Assembly (NCBI GenBank): GCA_032988195.1
Contig: JANTQE010000020.1
Location: forward strand, 186,001-250,000
Reading direction: 5' to 3'
DNA: 64,000 nt
DNA from: Arachnomyces sp. PD_36
Lineage: Eukaryota > Ascomycota > Eurotiomycetes > Onygenales > Arachnomycetaceae
Shown here: one piece after another, positions 12,171-24,070 of the stretch
Layout of the letters: each line of letters opens with the position of its first letter
How positions within the stretch are numbered: the stretch's first letter is position 1
The notes under the pieces: model-generated
Told to the model about the DNA's origin: nothing
Database searches by the model: none
The model's input: the letters and a program-made list of their open reading frames with translations, nothing else
Position numbers and translations under genes: made by a program

Positions 12171-12678
12171 TGCGCATATGCAGGATGAATGAACAGTGAA
12201 GTGCTAACCAATTAGTACCCAATAGCAGCGACGTGCTTTGGAAGATAAGATAACAAAAGATATTATTCTGTCTATATGATAACAATAAATCTGAACAGTA
12301 AGAGAATAATAACTGAAAGCCCAAAATACGCCGTGGCCGAACTCTTTTATATGAAGCACGGGGTTGTATGAGGATGAGAGGTCTGAGATGTTAGGGCTGT
12401 GGGGCATAACGTTATGCTAATTGCCCAAAGTTCGTATCCCTTTGACCACGCACCAACTTCTGGTTTGGGGAAGTGGGTCAGGCCAAAGAGGTTCGTGTTC
12501 GTGCATCTAAAAATACATGTGCGTGGTCGTAGAAGACGGGATCCAACCTAGTGTAGGCGGTCTGAAGGTGACAGAATGAGAAAATCCGCAACGCAACGAC
12601 ATGGAAGGGTTCTGGACCGAAAGGCTGGGCTCATGGTCGTGATCAGAAGTAAAGCCCGGAGAGTAAGTTACTCAAGTT
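12171..12678. other. Intergenic region upstream of the bZIP gene
   Basis: Separates the bZIP start from the hydrolase stop, both on the minus strand. It contains the 14-bp palindrome at 12404-12417 and an AT-rich section near 12240-12360. No gene is seen. Confidence 0.5.
12404..12417. promoter_or_regulatory. Perfect 14-bp palindrome GCATAACGTTATGC, ACGT core
   Basis: A perfect inverted repeat centred on ACGT, 235 bp upstream of the bZIP ATG. ACGT-core palindromes are the general type of site bound by bZIP dimers. Thirteen of its bases recur exactly at 13986-13998. Binding by the adjacent factor is an inference. Confidence 0.5.
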
Positions 12679-13700
12679 TTACAGGTCGAGTACGTCGACA
12701 AATCCGAGGATATCTTCAATGGTTTGATCCTTGTGTGTAACATATGTGCCTGAGAATTGTTAGCATAGACTCTCAAGAAGAACTGCTAGAGGAAAACCTA
12801 CCATGTCCAGCGTTGATGTACATCTTAACCATAGCTCGGGGAAGAATCACTCTGAGCTTTTCGATAGTGGCCTCAGCAGGGGCGCCAGTGTCCTTATCCC
12901 CGTGTAGGCACAGGACTGGAATGTCGATTTTCGCGAGACTGTGTAGGTTTTCGGTAAAGTTTGTCTCAGTAAGGAGTTGGATACAACGCTCAATTGCAAT
13001 GGCATCCGCATCTCCAACTATGCGGACATAGCGCTCAACGGTCGCGTTGGAGACTCCCTGTTGCCCTTCCGGGCTGAGGAATGAAGGTAGTGAATCATGA
13101 GAAAAGTCGGCACGGGCATCGCGGAAGCCCTTAACCAACGAGTCCCAAAGTTCTCGGGGAGGAGCCGTTGGGTTCTCTGGTGTCGCAAAGTTGTAGGGTA
13201 ACGCTGCACCAATCCAGATAAAGCCCTGGAAACACTTGTTAGCCAATGATTTATAGCTCTCTATTCCCGTTATCACATACCTTGCAATTCTTCTGGACAT
13301 AACTGCTGCGCGAGTGAGCCAAAACAGTCTCACCAGGGCCCATGCTAGAAGCAATGAAAACCAAGGGACCAACATCAAGCTTTTCAAGGAGATGAGCCGT
13401 GTCGTCCGCAAAAACATCGTAGTCAATGGGTGATGACTTCATCTCTGGCCCGTTCCAGTCGCTAGCGCCAAACCCACGACGGTCAGGAGCAATGCACCGC
13501 ATTCGGTATGTCTCGCAGAGAGGGACCATCAATTGCTCCCACATGAGAGAGGACAAAGGCCATCCGTGAATGAACACCAGTGTGGGAAGCTTTTTATTGA
13601 CGTATTTCTCATTGGCTTGCCAGGGAGTGGGAGAAGAGGCGGGGACATAGTCCCTGTAGAAGAGCTGAGCTCCGTCGAATGGGCTGTTAAAGCGAGGCAT
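12679..13700 (-). CDS. Alpha/beta hydrolase, haloperoxidase/epoxide-hydrolase-like
   Basis: Three exons, 13700-13281, 13225-12802 and 12749-12679, give 304 residues. The fold markers are present: oxyanion motif FIHGWPLSS near residue 45, nucleophile elbow IASSMGPGE with Ser119, acid loop HGDKDTG (Asp252 likely) and catalytic His281 in NAGHG. The elbow reads A-S-S-M-G, so the first glycine of the usual GxSxG is alanine. No signal peptide is present, so it is probably cytosolic. The substrate cannot be told; related proteins are annotated as non-haem chloroperoxidases or epoxide hydrolases. A TATA-like element (minus TATATAA, around 13817-13824) and an ACGT palindrome lie upstream. Located immediately upstream of the bZIP gene on the same strand. 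Confidence 0.9.
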
Positions 13701-14355
13701 GATGATGAAGTATCGAAAGGGGGAGGATGTTCTTGATAGAAGCTATGGTACTGCGATTGTAGTTGAATGTGATGAACTGAGTCTGAATATCCAGGAGAAG
13801 GGAGGAATGCACCGTCCTTATATAGCCCGGTGGGATAACGTCAGGCTATCCAAAAACAAGCAGGTAGGAAATAAACATAACTCATTGTTATAATAATAGC
13901 AATGATAGATCTAGATCTTAAAAACGCATCGCTTGTCAGTGCCCTTCGTATAGAGGAGCAAGCGATGAGGCATAGGGTTCGAAGAGCATAACGTTATGAC
14001 GGAATTCGCCGCGAGAAACCACGAATTTTAACATGACAGCGCGATATACGAGAGAATCGAGTTTCGGGAGGTTTGGAGCCGCCATGCCGTTCTCTTCAAG
14101 CTACCTGAGGGGATCGGTCATCCCAAACCTCCACCACGTCGGCGAAAGTATGAAGATGTTCTGTCGATGGAAGGAGCAACTTCGGGGGCATGATCAGGGG
14201 CATGACGATATGGCTTACATAACGTCCTTCACCGCCGATAAGCGAGCCTAACTCCGGGTATTACCTCACCAGAATCTTTTGGTGACCCATTGTTTATCGT
14301 CTTCATACTCGAACGAACCATTGAAAGGAGAGGCACAGTATGGCGCGGGATTGCC
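13701..14355. promoter_or_regulatory. Divergent promoter region, hydrolase / dehydrogenase kinase
   Basis: Shared upstream region of the hydrolase (-) and the kinase (+). It contains a TATA-like element on the minus strand about 120 bp before the hydrolase ATG and the ACGT palindrome at 13986-13998. No coding sequence is supported. Confidence 0.5.
13986..13998. promoter_or_regulatory. Second copy of the ACGT-core palindromic element
   Basis: GCATAACGTTATG, identical over 13 bp to the element before the bZIP gene and containing a perfect 12-bp palindrome. It lies 286 bp upstream of the hydrolase ATG and 358 bp upstream of the divergent kinase ATG. Confidence 0.5.
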
Positions 14356-15820
14356 ATGGCCTTTATACGACAGTCTCACATTGTTAGATTCAATCGCCTG
14401 TCCAATTCCATCCACGTATCCCACGGTACAAGCCGTCGAAATTCGTCGTCCCTCGCGACTCGGGGATGGTCGCATCCTCCTTCATCCACGGATGTGGCGG
14501 ACGATGAGGTAGCGAGGCTGGCTGCCAGTCCTCGTCGCCCGTTGACGCTTGCTGATCTCTTGAGGTATGTTAGACAGAGATGAAGACCTCTGCGAAAACT
14601 CCGCTTCCTGACTGACACCGACTGTCAATTTATATAGACACGGCCGCCCACCGCTTTCCAAAGATGCACTCCTCGCATCAGCGAATTTCACACTTTCCTT
14701 ACTCCCAACGCGCCTAGCCTACAGGATACAATGCCTGAGGAACTTGCCATTCATCGTGGTCTCCAATCCGCACATCTCGAAGATCTATAATAATTACCTG
14801 CATTCATTATCCACTCTTCTCCCGTATCAGCAGAGACAAATCACTTCTCTCGAGGAAGAAAATCAGTTTGCAGAGGTTATGGCAGATTTGGTCCAAACAC
14901 ATACAAATACGATCCCAGTTTTAGCCAGAGGATTTCTTGAATGCCGGAAGTACATCAGTCCGGAAGAAGTGACGGAATTTCTGGATGGACATCTTCGAGC
15001 CCGCATAGGAACACGGTTAATTGCGGAACAGCATCTTGCCCTGCATTTCGCTTCACACCCATTCCAAGAAGGCCGGTCCGCATCGACCAGGCATCAGGGT
15101 ACATCTTCGAATTATATCGGTGTGATAGACACCGCACTGCGCCCAGCGCGGATTATTCGGCAGTGCGAGGATTTCGTCGCCGAAATATGTGAGTTGAAGT
15201 ATGGGGTTCGGCCACGACTTGTTATTGGCGGGGACCCGGATGCAAGTTTTGCTCACGTACCTGTTCACGTGGAATATATCATCACAGAACTACTCAAGAA
15301 TGCGTTCAGGGCTGCAGTCGAGGCGGGGAGAGAACGGGAGCCGGTTGAGGTGACCATAGCTGCGGCACCGGATGTTTTGAACCGCCACGTCGAAGAAACA
15401 TCAAAGGGAACCGGAGGACCTGACGGGAGAATCGACTACCATATCGCGAAACCGGTCGGAGAACGACCAGAGACGGATGAGTTGATCGGGGGTCTCAATT
15501 CATCCTCTCAGAGTATTACGATCCGCATCCGTGATCGGGGAGGCGGCATACCACCCGATATTCTCCCCAATATCTGGTCCTATAGTTTCACGACCTTTTC
15601 CGAGAACGACATCCCAGTTTCTGACAACGGAAACGTGGATGCTTTAAATGCTCTGTCTGAGAGTGGCGTTAATGCCAGTAGTATCGCTGGGTTGGGATAC
15701 GGATTACCTCTTGGGAAAGCCTACGCGGAATATTTTGGTGGCAGTATCGCTGTTCAGAGTCTCTGGGGTTGGGGAACCGATGTGTATCTCACCTTGCAAG
15801 GCGTTGGGAAGATTGAATGA
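14356..15820 (+). CDS. Mitochondrial PDK/BCKDK-family protein kinase
   Basis: Inhibitory kinase of a mitochondrial 2-oxoacid dehydrogenase complex (pyruvate or branched-chain); the exact partner is not resolved. Two exons, 14356-14564 and 14638-15820, give 463 residues. The N-terminus MAFIRQSHIVRFNRL is basic and hydroxylated, as expected of a mitochondrial presequence. The helical-bundle domain follows (RHGRPPLSKDALLASANF onward) and carries the EQH-containing H-box region. The GHKL ATP-binding domain has an N-box (TELLKNAFRA, near residue 288), G1 box IRDRGGGIP (near 369) and G2 box GLGYGLPLGKAY (near 421). The start is the first ATG in the open frame and directly precedes the presequence. 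All nucleotide-binding motifs are intact. Confidence 0.92.
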
Positions 15821-16499
15821 GCATATCGGCACCATTGGATACTGGCAGATACTGGATTTGGTTCTCTTCCATTGCGCGTATAATTAGAGTGGTGGTTACG
15901 GTCTCTTTTTATCTTATTAATAGCACTATTATTACGAGACATGAAGCACCTTTAAACAGAGCAGCCCCTTTTTTTGGTCCGTAGGAAAGAGTATATCCTT
16001 CGTTCTGGATATATCGATTCCCCTGAATACCACATCAGTGGGATATGAGTTGCTACAGCTTGAGATGCTGACATATTTCAAATCGAGAATTGATTGATTT
16101 CTCCCATGGCCTGTCCTAGTGACTGTCTATTATAGAAATCACCCATTTTTCTCCCTCGTTCACATTCCTACGAGCGGTGGTCTTCCGTCGCGAACCAAGC
16201 ATCAATTGCATATGCACGATCCTGCAGGGAGCTTTACCCTGCGCGTGACTTGCTGCGGGGTCAGGGAAAGATAATGATGTTGGTGATCGATAGCTCTATA
16301 CTCGAGATATCCAACCATATGTATATCTAACGTCAAAATCAATTTTCTATCCGGTAGATGAAAGCAGATATAGCCTCGTACTGAATATTCCTATCTATAT
16401 ATCTTACTCTCACACCACTGAGGAGTATAATATAACCCCTCCTCCCGAAAGCGCGACAGGGTCTATCAGCCCTTAAGCCCCCCGTATCCTCCTCCAACA
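15821..16499. other. Intergenic region, kinase 3' end to BLOC-1-like gene
   Basis: AT-rich sequence with no supported coding frame. The last 100 bp include TATA-like ATATCTA/TATAATATAA runs before the next ATG. Confidence 0.5.
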
Positions 16500-17105
16500 A
16501 TGTCCACCCCCTCCACCCCCCAAGCCTCCACCTCCACCTCCACCTCCCAACCCCAATCCCAATCCTCATCCTCCTCCCAATCCCCACCTCAAGACAACAA
16601 CAACAATCAACACCCCACCTCCCCCTCCCCCACCCAACGCACCGCCGAAGCAAAACTAGCCTTCACCGCCTCCCTCAACTCCGTCGGATCAAACCTCGAC
16701 TCCGACCTACGCTCCCGCGCCACCCTCCTCCACGAAAACTCCACCGCCCTCCAAAAGCAAGAATCCGACCTCGCAAAGTCCACGAAGGAACTAAGCAGGC
16801 AGAATGATTCGTGGCAGAAGGTTGCGGATTCAGGGAGGGATGGGTTGAAGGAGGTGGGGGATGTGCAGAATTGGGCGGAGTTGATTGAGAGGGATTTGTT
16901 GGTTTTGGAGGAGACGGTTCGGTTGGCGGAGGAGAGGAGGGAGGTTGAGGATAGGGAGGAGGAGGAGAGGGAGAGGGAGAGGGAGGGGGAGAGGGAAGGG
17001 GGGGATGTGGTTATGGGGAATGGGGGTGGGGGTGGTCCCAATGGGGTTGGGAAGGAGCCGGAGGGTGCTGGTGCTGGGAAGTCGGGGTGGAGGTGGTGGT
17101 TTTAA
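16500..17105 (+). CDS. BLOC-1 subunit 1 (BLOS1/GCN5L1)-like protein
   Basis: Intronless, 201 residues. The N-terminal 45 residues are Ser/Thr/Pro/Gln low complexity. Residues about 52-150 form a heptad-rich helix starting TAEAKLAFTASLNSVGSN, the pattern of the BLOC-1 subunit 1 family of endosomal sorting complexes. The C-terminal tail is Glu/Arg- then Gly-rich. Expected role: small coiled-coil subunit of an endosome-associated complex; no catalytic motif is present. Base composition is striking: the coding strand is strongly C-rich up to about 16770 and strongly G-rich from about 16800, with synonymous codon choice following (Leu CTC/CTA before, TTG after). Confidence 0.8.
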   Translation: MSTPSTPQASTSTSTSQPQSQSSSSSQSPPQDNNNNQHPTSPSPTQRTAEAKLAFTASLNSVGSNLDSDLRSRATLLHENSTALQKQESDLAKSTKELSRQNDSWQKVADSGRDGLKEVGDVQNWAELIERDLLVLEETVRLAEERREVEDREEEEREREREGEREGGDVVMGNGGGGGPNGVGKEPEGAGAGKSGWRWWF

Positions 17106-17374
17106 GGGGGGCATTGGATTTGGGTTTGGGTTTGGGTGGTGTATTGAACCATTTTGGTGTCATATATGGGTGGATTTTGCTGGTTTTTATGTTCCTTAAA
17201 CGAATTTCATACTTGTCGTCTTAGCTGTATATGGTTCTCGATGTCTTCGCGGTAGCTATCATGAGATTGGGATATCCAAGTTTTTGATGTATTGCTGGCA
17301 CGAATTCCTCTCTATGGTACCCAATCTACCCATAACAAAATGCCATAGATCGCGAAGTATGTAGGCTCATAGTA

Positions 17375-20300
17375 TCACAGCTCTTCCTCTATATCCTCCT
17401 CGGCATTCCCCTCTTCATCCCCTTCTTCGTCCTCCTCACTCTCCTCCTCATCCTCTCCATCCTCTTCCTGCCCCAAAAATTGTCTCCAAGCATCCCACCC
17501 ATCATCACCACCCTCTGCAAACCCAGCCTCATCCCCATTCTCATCCCACTCCGACCACTGCCCAAGACTCATAAGATGCCTCATCGTCGGCCTTCCATGC
17601 GGACAATTCCACGGCTTATCAATGGTCCCCATATGCCTCACCACCTTCTCCATCTGCGCAGAAGTCAATGTCTTCCCAACCATAATACTAGACCGACAGG
17701 CCCTCATCGCGAACATTTTCCGAACCTTACTCGGCCGTGGGACGTACGCGTCCGAGGAGTCAAGTTGTGGTGGTGATTCGGAGAGGAGGACGACTAGTTC
17801 TTCGAGATCTCGGATGTTGAAGACGACTTCTTTGCTTAGGGGTAGGCTGATGAGTTTGCATCGCCGTCCGATGGGTTCGTCGCCGCTTGTGTCGATTTCT
17901 ACTACGAAGCCGTTTCTTTCTAGGGTGGGGAGGTTTTCGATGATGACCTCCTCTTCCACGGCTGTCAGGTCAAGTGTTTTGGGTTGGACGAGCCGTTGGT
18001 TCTGGACGACAGTCTCTGCTTGGAGGCGTTCAAAGTTGTACTTCTCGTCTGAAGCGTGCTGGTCGATGATGAAGAGCTCATCCTCTGCGTCCTTCTTGGT
18101 AGCTCCGTCATGCGAACGGGTAGCGAGGATGAAGCCTAGGTTGAATTGTCCAACTATGCGCATTTTGGCAAAGTCGTCCTTCGATACTGTTAGTGACAGA
18201 CGTGTCTCTGGCGGTTCCTCGGACAAAGCATTCTCTTCATCCTCACCCGTTCCGGGGTGGAGGTTTGAGAGAGACTTCAGATTATCCCGCCAGGTTTTCA
18301 TCTGAGCTTCGATCCTAGCTAGAGACCCATCAATAGTGCCCATCAATTGAACAGTGGAATCCTTCCGGCCAGAGACTGCAGACATCTTATTCGCACGCGC
18401 AATGTTATGCTCGCTCGGGACAGCAGAAGCTTCTTCCGCCTCCCGAATAAGTTGCTGGACTTTCGCCTCATCGCTATTCTTTTTTCCCTCATCATCTACA
18501 TAGCTCTCATCTGAATCATCGGAGGCCTCGTCAACTTCCATCTCATTTTCTTCCGTTCTTGTTTGATGTCGCTCTATATCCTCGATTGGCTCTGAACGTT
18601 TCGACCTGTAGTCGCGCTCTGGTTCAGGGCTAGACTGCTCAGGCTCATCCACCCCAGATTCACCCGACTCATCCTGAGGCTCTTCGTTCTCGTTCTCAGA
18701 AGCCCCGTCACTTTGTGACTCCGCCCGAGTACCAGGAGCAGCAAACCCACGTAAGCTCTGACTAAACCTGTTATTCTTGGAGGAGGGTATATGGATCCGA
18801 CGTTTTGGTCTTGAAGGGGTTGAAAAGGACCCAGCAGAGTCAGCACTTCTTTTCGCAGGCGCACCAGATCCGACCATAGACGTAATCGTTTTATTGCCGA
18901 TAGTTATAGTGGCAAGCTCGGGTTTGGGGCGAGTCGGTCTCATACGATCAAAGGCGTTTTGAACTATATTCGGGGTATCTTCCTGCGTGTTATCCGGTTG
19001 GCTAGAAGCTTTCTCGGAATCATTAGCTCCCACAGCTTCCGTCATGTTGTCATCAAGTCGTGAATTACGTCCGGCTACTGATGGAGATCGGTCCGGTCTC
19101 GCGGCCTGGCTGGGGGGTGACTGCTCTCGTTCCGTGCCAACAGCTTCCGTAACACCTTCGGTCGTGTCTGGTTCATGTGAGGGCGATGTAGCTTCATCTG
19201 TTCCAGGCACTCCTTTTTCCGTGGCTCCTTGAGTGTTAGGAGAAGCTTTCATTCCATGCACCAGGTTAAAAATCTTCCTTCTAGAACGATCATCGTCCTC
19301 AACCATCTCTTCATCGCCGCTATTTGGTTCATTTTCTGGGCCGTCACTTGCGGGCTCGCGAGTTATTGGGATACTCGGACGTTTGGACGGGGTTTCTGAG
19401 CTAGTATCATCCCTCACATGTTGTTTGATTGATGACTGCGTCCGAGAAACCTCTGACTGAGGAACCGTTTGATCTTGCTCATCGAACAGCTCCGTCAGAG
19501 AGGTCTTGAGAGACTGTATCAGAGCCGCAGAATCGTGCAATAATATCGTCCTTTTATCTGGCGACACATTCACATCATACGCATTCGTATCCATCTGGAA
19601 ATCTGCAAATATAAACGGCGACTGAGAGACGTTAAATGACTTGTAAACTTCATTAAACGCCTTCGTAATCTGAGGTATTCCGCATGGTCGCGAGTTCACG
19701 AAGAACATCTGCCTATCAGGCGTCTGTCTTCCCTCCCCAAATATAGGCCGAGATATATGCCCCTGGACGAGGATTTTATTCGACTCTTCCGATTCTTGGC
19801 CAGCCGTTCGACGACCTATCGTCGAAGGTTGAAATTCAAGCTCCAAGTTCAGGGGTATCAAAGCAAGTAACGTCTTCGCCCCGTAAACGTTGGCGATATT
19901 CTCCTTCGTCGTAGGATTCGAATTCGTAGAAAATACCACCGCATTCCTATCCTTGGTCGTCTGATTCTTAGCATTGAACCGGACCCGCGTACTTACACAT
20001 GCATAAGCATGTAGTAGCCCTATCACCTTGCCATATTCCCTCTTAATATTCTTCTCCAACTCTCGCCTTCGGACGGGTAGTTTCTGAAACAAGTTCGCAA
20101 CCGATGCAGTTGTACCTTTTTGCCCAGCTACAACTGAGGATTTCTTTAGCTTTCCAGAGGTTTCAAACTCTAGTCGGGTCGCTTTTGGTGCTTGCTTGGC
20201 TTGCGCGGTTGTTATGTGGAAATCGGAGAGGGCGCATAGTGATGACAGTGCTTCGCCGCGAAAGCCGAAAGTTTGTAGGGACGATAGGTCGTCGAAGGTG

Positions 20301-20730
20301 GATAGTTTGGAGGTATAATGCTTCAGAGCTATGGTATAAGATATTAGCATGAGAATTTCGTGTCAAATTGGTTTGGGATAGAAGTGTACCGATAGTCTCA
20401 TAATTCTCCGGCGTTATCCCGCTCCCATTATCTTGAACCTCGATCAGATCCAACCCATTATTCTTAAAGCGAATATCTAGAGTAGGGTCCAGTTAGAGAC
20501 CACCCCCATGCCAACTATAACTCGAGAAAAATATACCAATAGATGTGGCGCCCGCATCGAGACTGTTCTCCACGAGCTCCTTCACGACGGAGCAAAGGTC
20601 GACAATAACCTGCCCGGACTGAATTTGATGGACCTATCCAGAGTAATATTGCATTAGCAAACGGTGGCCCCTTGATTATAGAACAATTGCCTCTTACTGA
20701 ACGGGCCTCTATGGCCTTAATAGTTGCCAT
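17375..20730 (-). CDS. pms1: DNA mismatch repair protein Pms1 (MutL-alpha endonuclease subunit)
   Basis: Nuclear MutL homologue that partners Mlh1 and nicks the nascent strand in mismatch repair. Four exons, 20730-20698, 20633-20537, 20476-20390 and 20328-17375, give 1056 residues with exact phases. The GHKL ATPase motifs are intact: KELVENSLDAGAT (residues 29-41), DNGSGI and GFRGEALSS. A long acidic, Ser/Glu-rich linker fills roughly residues 340-720. The C-terminal endonuclease metal motif DQHASDEKYNFE fits DQHA(x)2E(x)4E, with ACR and CPHGRPTMRHL blocks following. A highly acidic tail (Glu/Asp-rich) ends the protein. The gene is head-to-head with the Ayr1-like SDR gene. Confidence 0.97.
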
Positions 20731-21244
20731 ATTCATTCCATGTTGTATTCTCTCACTACTGATAGAGTGGAATCGCGAACACTTTTTCTATCAGGAAGGT
20801 GACGTGACGCAACCGACGCGTGAGAGTTTATTACTTTCCCCATCTAGTCTAGCGTTTCTATTTCTCCGACTACCCCGGATTCTCCTCGCGCAGACAACAC
20901 CGACCTGTCTCGCGCAGAGCGGACATGAAGCTCCCCAAATGCTTACCTGAGGCGAACTTGGCCTTATCGCATATGCCGATACATGCCATAACCCCCTTCG
21001 GCGAGAGGGAGATAGACTGAACCAAGATGTTTTGAGTTTGGGATGAAGGCACAAGCTTCGGCTTTTCCGCTGCGGAGCATGTGAACGGACATCGTTCCTG
21101 AGCCAGAGAACCTCCGGCGCACATACCTTGCAAGTCGCACAGGGTAGCAATAACAACTATATATATATAACCCTTGCCCCCCATATCTCTCCATCCATTA
21201 TCTACTATCAACTAGCGCACCAACCTAGAATTCAATTCCCCAAA
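20731..21244. promoter_or_regulatory. Divergent promoter region, pms1 / SDR gene
   Basis: Shared upstream region of pms1 (-) and the SDR gene (+). It contains the sequence TGACGTGACGCAACCGACGCG near 20800-20820 and a long TATA run near 21158-21170 serving the SDR side. No coding sequence is supported. Confidence 0.5.
21158..21170 (+). promoter_or_regulatory. TATA element before the SDR gene
   Basis: A 13-base alternating TATATATATATAA run 75-87 bp upstream of the SDR ATG at 21245. It is assigned as a TATA element by position. Confidence 0.5.
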
Positions 21245-22227
21245 ATGGCCCAACAAGAACCCCCCTTCGCTCTCATAACTGGCTGCAGCAGCGGAATCGG
21301 CAAAGCCCTCGCAACAACCTTCGCCAGCAAAGGAATAACCGTCCTCGCAACAGCCCGTCGCACCGAATCCCTCGCCTCCCTCATAACCACACACCCCAAC
21401 ATCGAAGCCTTCCCCCTCACCCTCGACGACCCCAAAAGCATCGAAGCCCTAAAAGACGCGATCACAGAGCGGACGGGCGGCCGCCTCGATTACCTCGTAA
21501 ACAATGCAGGCACACATTATGCCGCGATGGGGCTGGATCTGGAGATGGATCGGGTAGCGACGTTGTTCCAGGTTAATGTGTTTGCGGTGATGAGGCTTTG
21601 TCAGATGTTTACGCCGCATTTGAGAAAGTCGGGGAGAGGGAGGATTGTGCAGATTGGGAGTGTGACGAGGGATGTGCCTGTTGTGTGGCAGGGGGCGTAT
21701 AATGCTACGAAGGCGGCGCTGAGTCAGTATTCGAAGACGTTGCGGTTGGTGAGTTTTCTCCAGTTCTGATATGTATGGCGAAGTATCGCCGAAAATCGCA
21801 TTATTCTGATACGAAATTACCAGGAACTCGCCCCCTTCAACGTAGAAGTCGTAGAAGTCGTCACAGGCTTCGTGCAGAGCAATCTCCTCTCCGACGGCCT
21901 CATTGCCCCCGAGGGAACGCTTTACCTCCCAATCAAGCCCACGATTGAAGATATCAAACTTGGCGGCAACAAGAACGGCATGTCGGCGGAATCGTTTGCC
22001 AAATCTGTAGTCGACACATTGTTGCGGAAACGGGGTACCCTAGAGATATGGGAGGGTGGCTCCGCAAGGTTTCTTCGTTGGGTTGTTAATCTCTTGCCGT
22101 TGCGGCTTTTCGTAAGTGATAACTATAGTGCTCTCACACGGATAATTTCTAACTAAAGCGCATATAGAACTGGATTCTCTTCCGCCGGTTCAAGCTTGGT
22201 CTTTTGACTAGCTCCAACAAGCGATAG
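21245..22227 (+). CDS. Short-chain dehydrogenase, Ayr1-like
   Basis: NAD(P)H-dependent SDR of 283 residues, most like fungal 1-acyl-dihydroxyacetone-phosphate reductases (Ayr1), which act in lipid precursor synthesis at ER/lipid droplets. Three exons: 21245-21748, 21824-22111, 22168-22227, all joined in phase 0. Rossmann motif TGCSSGIGKAL starts at residue 12, NNAG lies near residue 90, and the catalytic Tyr152/Lys156 are in YNATK. The C-terminal hydrophobic/basic segment (RFLRWVVNLLPLRLFNWILF) could anchor it to a membrane, as in Ayr1-type enzymes. The substrate is inferred from family resemblance only. The first exon shows the C-rich to G-rich coding-strand switch near 21495. Confidence 0.9.
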
Positions 22228-22485
22228 TAAAATATCCCAGATCAAACCCCTCCCCATACAACTACTCTACATGTACTTATATGTACTCTATCTCCCGTGT
22301 CTGATTGTTCTTCAGACCTTCCATTTCTTAACGATAATGCAATTCGGGTATTATTTCCAGCATATAAAAATACTCAAGACTTAATTAACATAAAACGAAT
22401 GGCCATGAAGCTGAGCTTCAGATTGTTGATACACCCACAAACTCCTTAGTAAAAGCAATCACCTTACTCGTTAGACCCCAAGCTC

Positions 22486-24070
22486 TCAATTATCGAAGCG
22501 GTCCGGGAAGAGGACAGGTGCTACGAGGGTCCATAGATATATGGCGTAGCACACCCAAGCACTGATAATCTTAACCCAGCTTGCCCAATAAGTTCTTCCA
22601 ACTGCCACGAAATCATCTTTGACTTCTGGGTCCAAGTTCTGTGTCAGCAACGTCGCAACCCAAGCAGTTGCCAGCGCGAAGATGACATGGAATAGCGAAT
22701 AGTTGTATTGGGTTGAACCCCGCTCATCATCCTTTGAATCTCCATCATCTGACTCGTCGTCACTGTCATCGAGCGCGCTGGCGGGTAAACTGCCACTTTC
22801 CACTGCCGCACGAAGAGCTTCAGCTCGCATTTCACGGCGTCCGGTGGGTTGTTGGGTTACTAGTCCATGCTCAGGTTCGTCTGCAAGGGCAGAATACCCC
22901 TGGCTACCCTTCGAGCCAAGGGCGATACCTTGGGTGGCTGCGCGAGTGGTCGTGTAGGCGATGGTCAGCATCGTCACGATGGCACCAATGACAACTGAGA
23001 CGGTTCGAGTGCCACGAGCACGGACGAGAGGGTTGCAGTGATTGTCATCAGGCTCCATGGATACGGCAGAGACAGTAAGATAAGTGCAGTAAACTGTGAC
23101 CATAGCAGCTTGTGCAAGACCGGCTCGGGGGTTCATCTCCTGAACCGCTGGTTGAACTGACACGACAGATATGATCAAGAAAACGATCAAGTTGATCTAT
23201 AGAGGTTAGTAAAGATGCTGAGGTTGCGGTATATTTTTGTCAACTTACAGTTATGGCGGCCTGGTTCATCGCGCAATCCCCACGAGCAAAGAAGACGTAC
23301 ATGAGAATCGTCATTACGATAGATGCAAGGTACATTCCGAGGGTCGATCCGATCAGCAGTGCGCGCCACACGCGTGAGTCGTTCTCTTCAATCTTCTGTA
23401 GACACACTTCTGCCCAGGTGTGCGCGAGATCCACCAGAAGGATCAAACCAAGGAGAAGGAATAGCATTGCGCCGATGAAAGCGATATAGGTTCCCCAGGC
23501 GAAGAAGAATTCTTCCGGTATAAAGAAGGACATGACAATAAATCCTATCCAGACAAGTATTTTCGGTCCCCAGTATCCGTTCTGTAGATTCGCTCTACTA
23601 TCTTTGGTCGATCTGACACCAAGGAGGAGTAAGGCGAGGATTGAGTGGAATAGAGTGAGAGCAAAGTTTATCCGATGGACAGCCACCCAGCCATAACATT
23701 GTTTCCCGTCGCAAGTAATCGTCATATAATCGAGTGTTAAGCCTTCGAGCTTCTTCATAGCCCACGGCGTGAGCATTAACCAGGCAACGATCGAGTTGAT
23801 AAGGAGTATGAAAGCGTATGCGATCCTCGTCGCCATACTATAAGAATGTCAGTATTTGCCCCAGTCCAAATATATACGGTTTACCGACCTGCTTCTACAT
23901 TTTCCACATGCACTGCAAACAGCAGAACAAGTTGCTGCACCACAGCAAGAGGCTGCGACGGTCATGATCTAATGAGGGGGTTAGTGATGCGGAGAGCGGC
24001 ATAGAGCGGTTGACCTTACCGAGCCCATGCTGGGCACTGCCATAAGAGGCAGGGAGAGTAAAGCACCCAT
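22486..24070 (-). CDS. tms1: Tms1/SERINC family membrane protein
   Basis: Polytopic membrane protein of the serine incorporator family (TMS1/TDE1). Four exons, 24070-24020, 23968-23889, 23837-23249 and 23196-22486, give 476 residues. The N-terminus shows the family cysteine-rich block CCGAATCSAVCSACGKCRS followed by about ten hydrophobic helices. The acidic Ser/Asp loop (SALDDSDDESDDGDSKDDE) lies before the last two helices, as in fungal members, and the end is the conserved VGRTYWASWVKIISAW..LVAPVLFPDR. Family roles in lipid composition are debated, and no catalytic activity is claimed. The donor of the second intron is GTCGGT, but only it keeps the frame. Head-to-head with an MFS gene. Confidence 0.95.

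Noticed and set aside
17622..18305. Plus-strand frame of 227 codons opposite pms1
   Set aside because: Antisense shadow of the Ser- and acid-rich pms1 linker.
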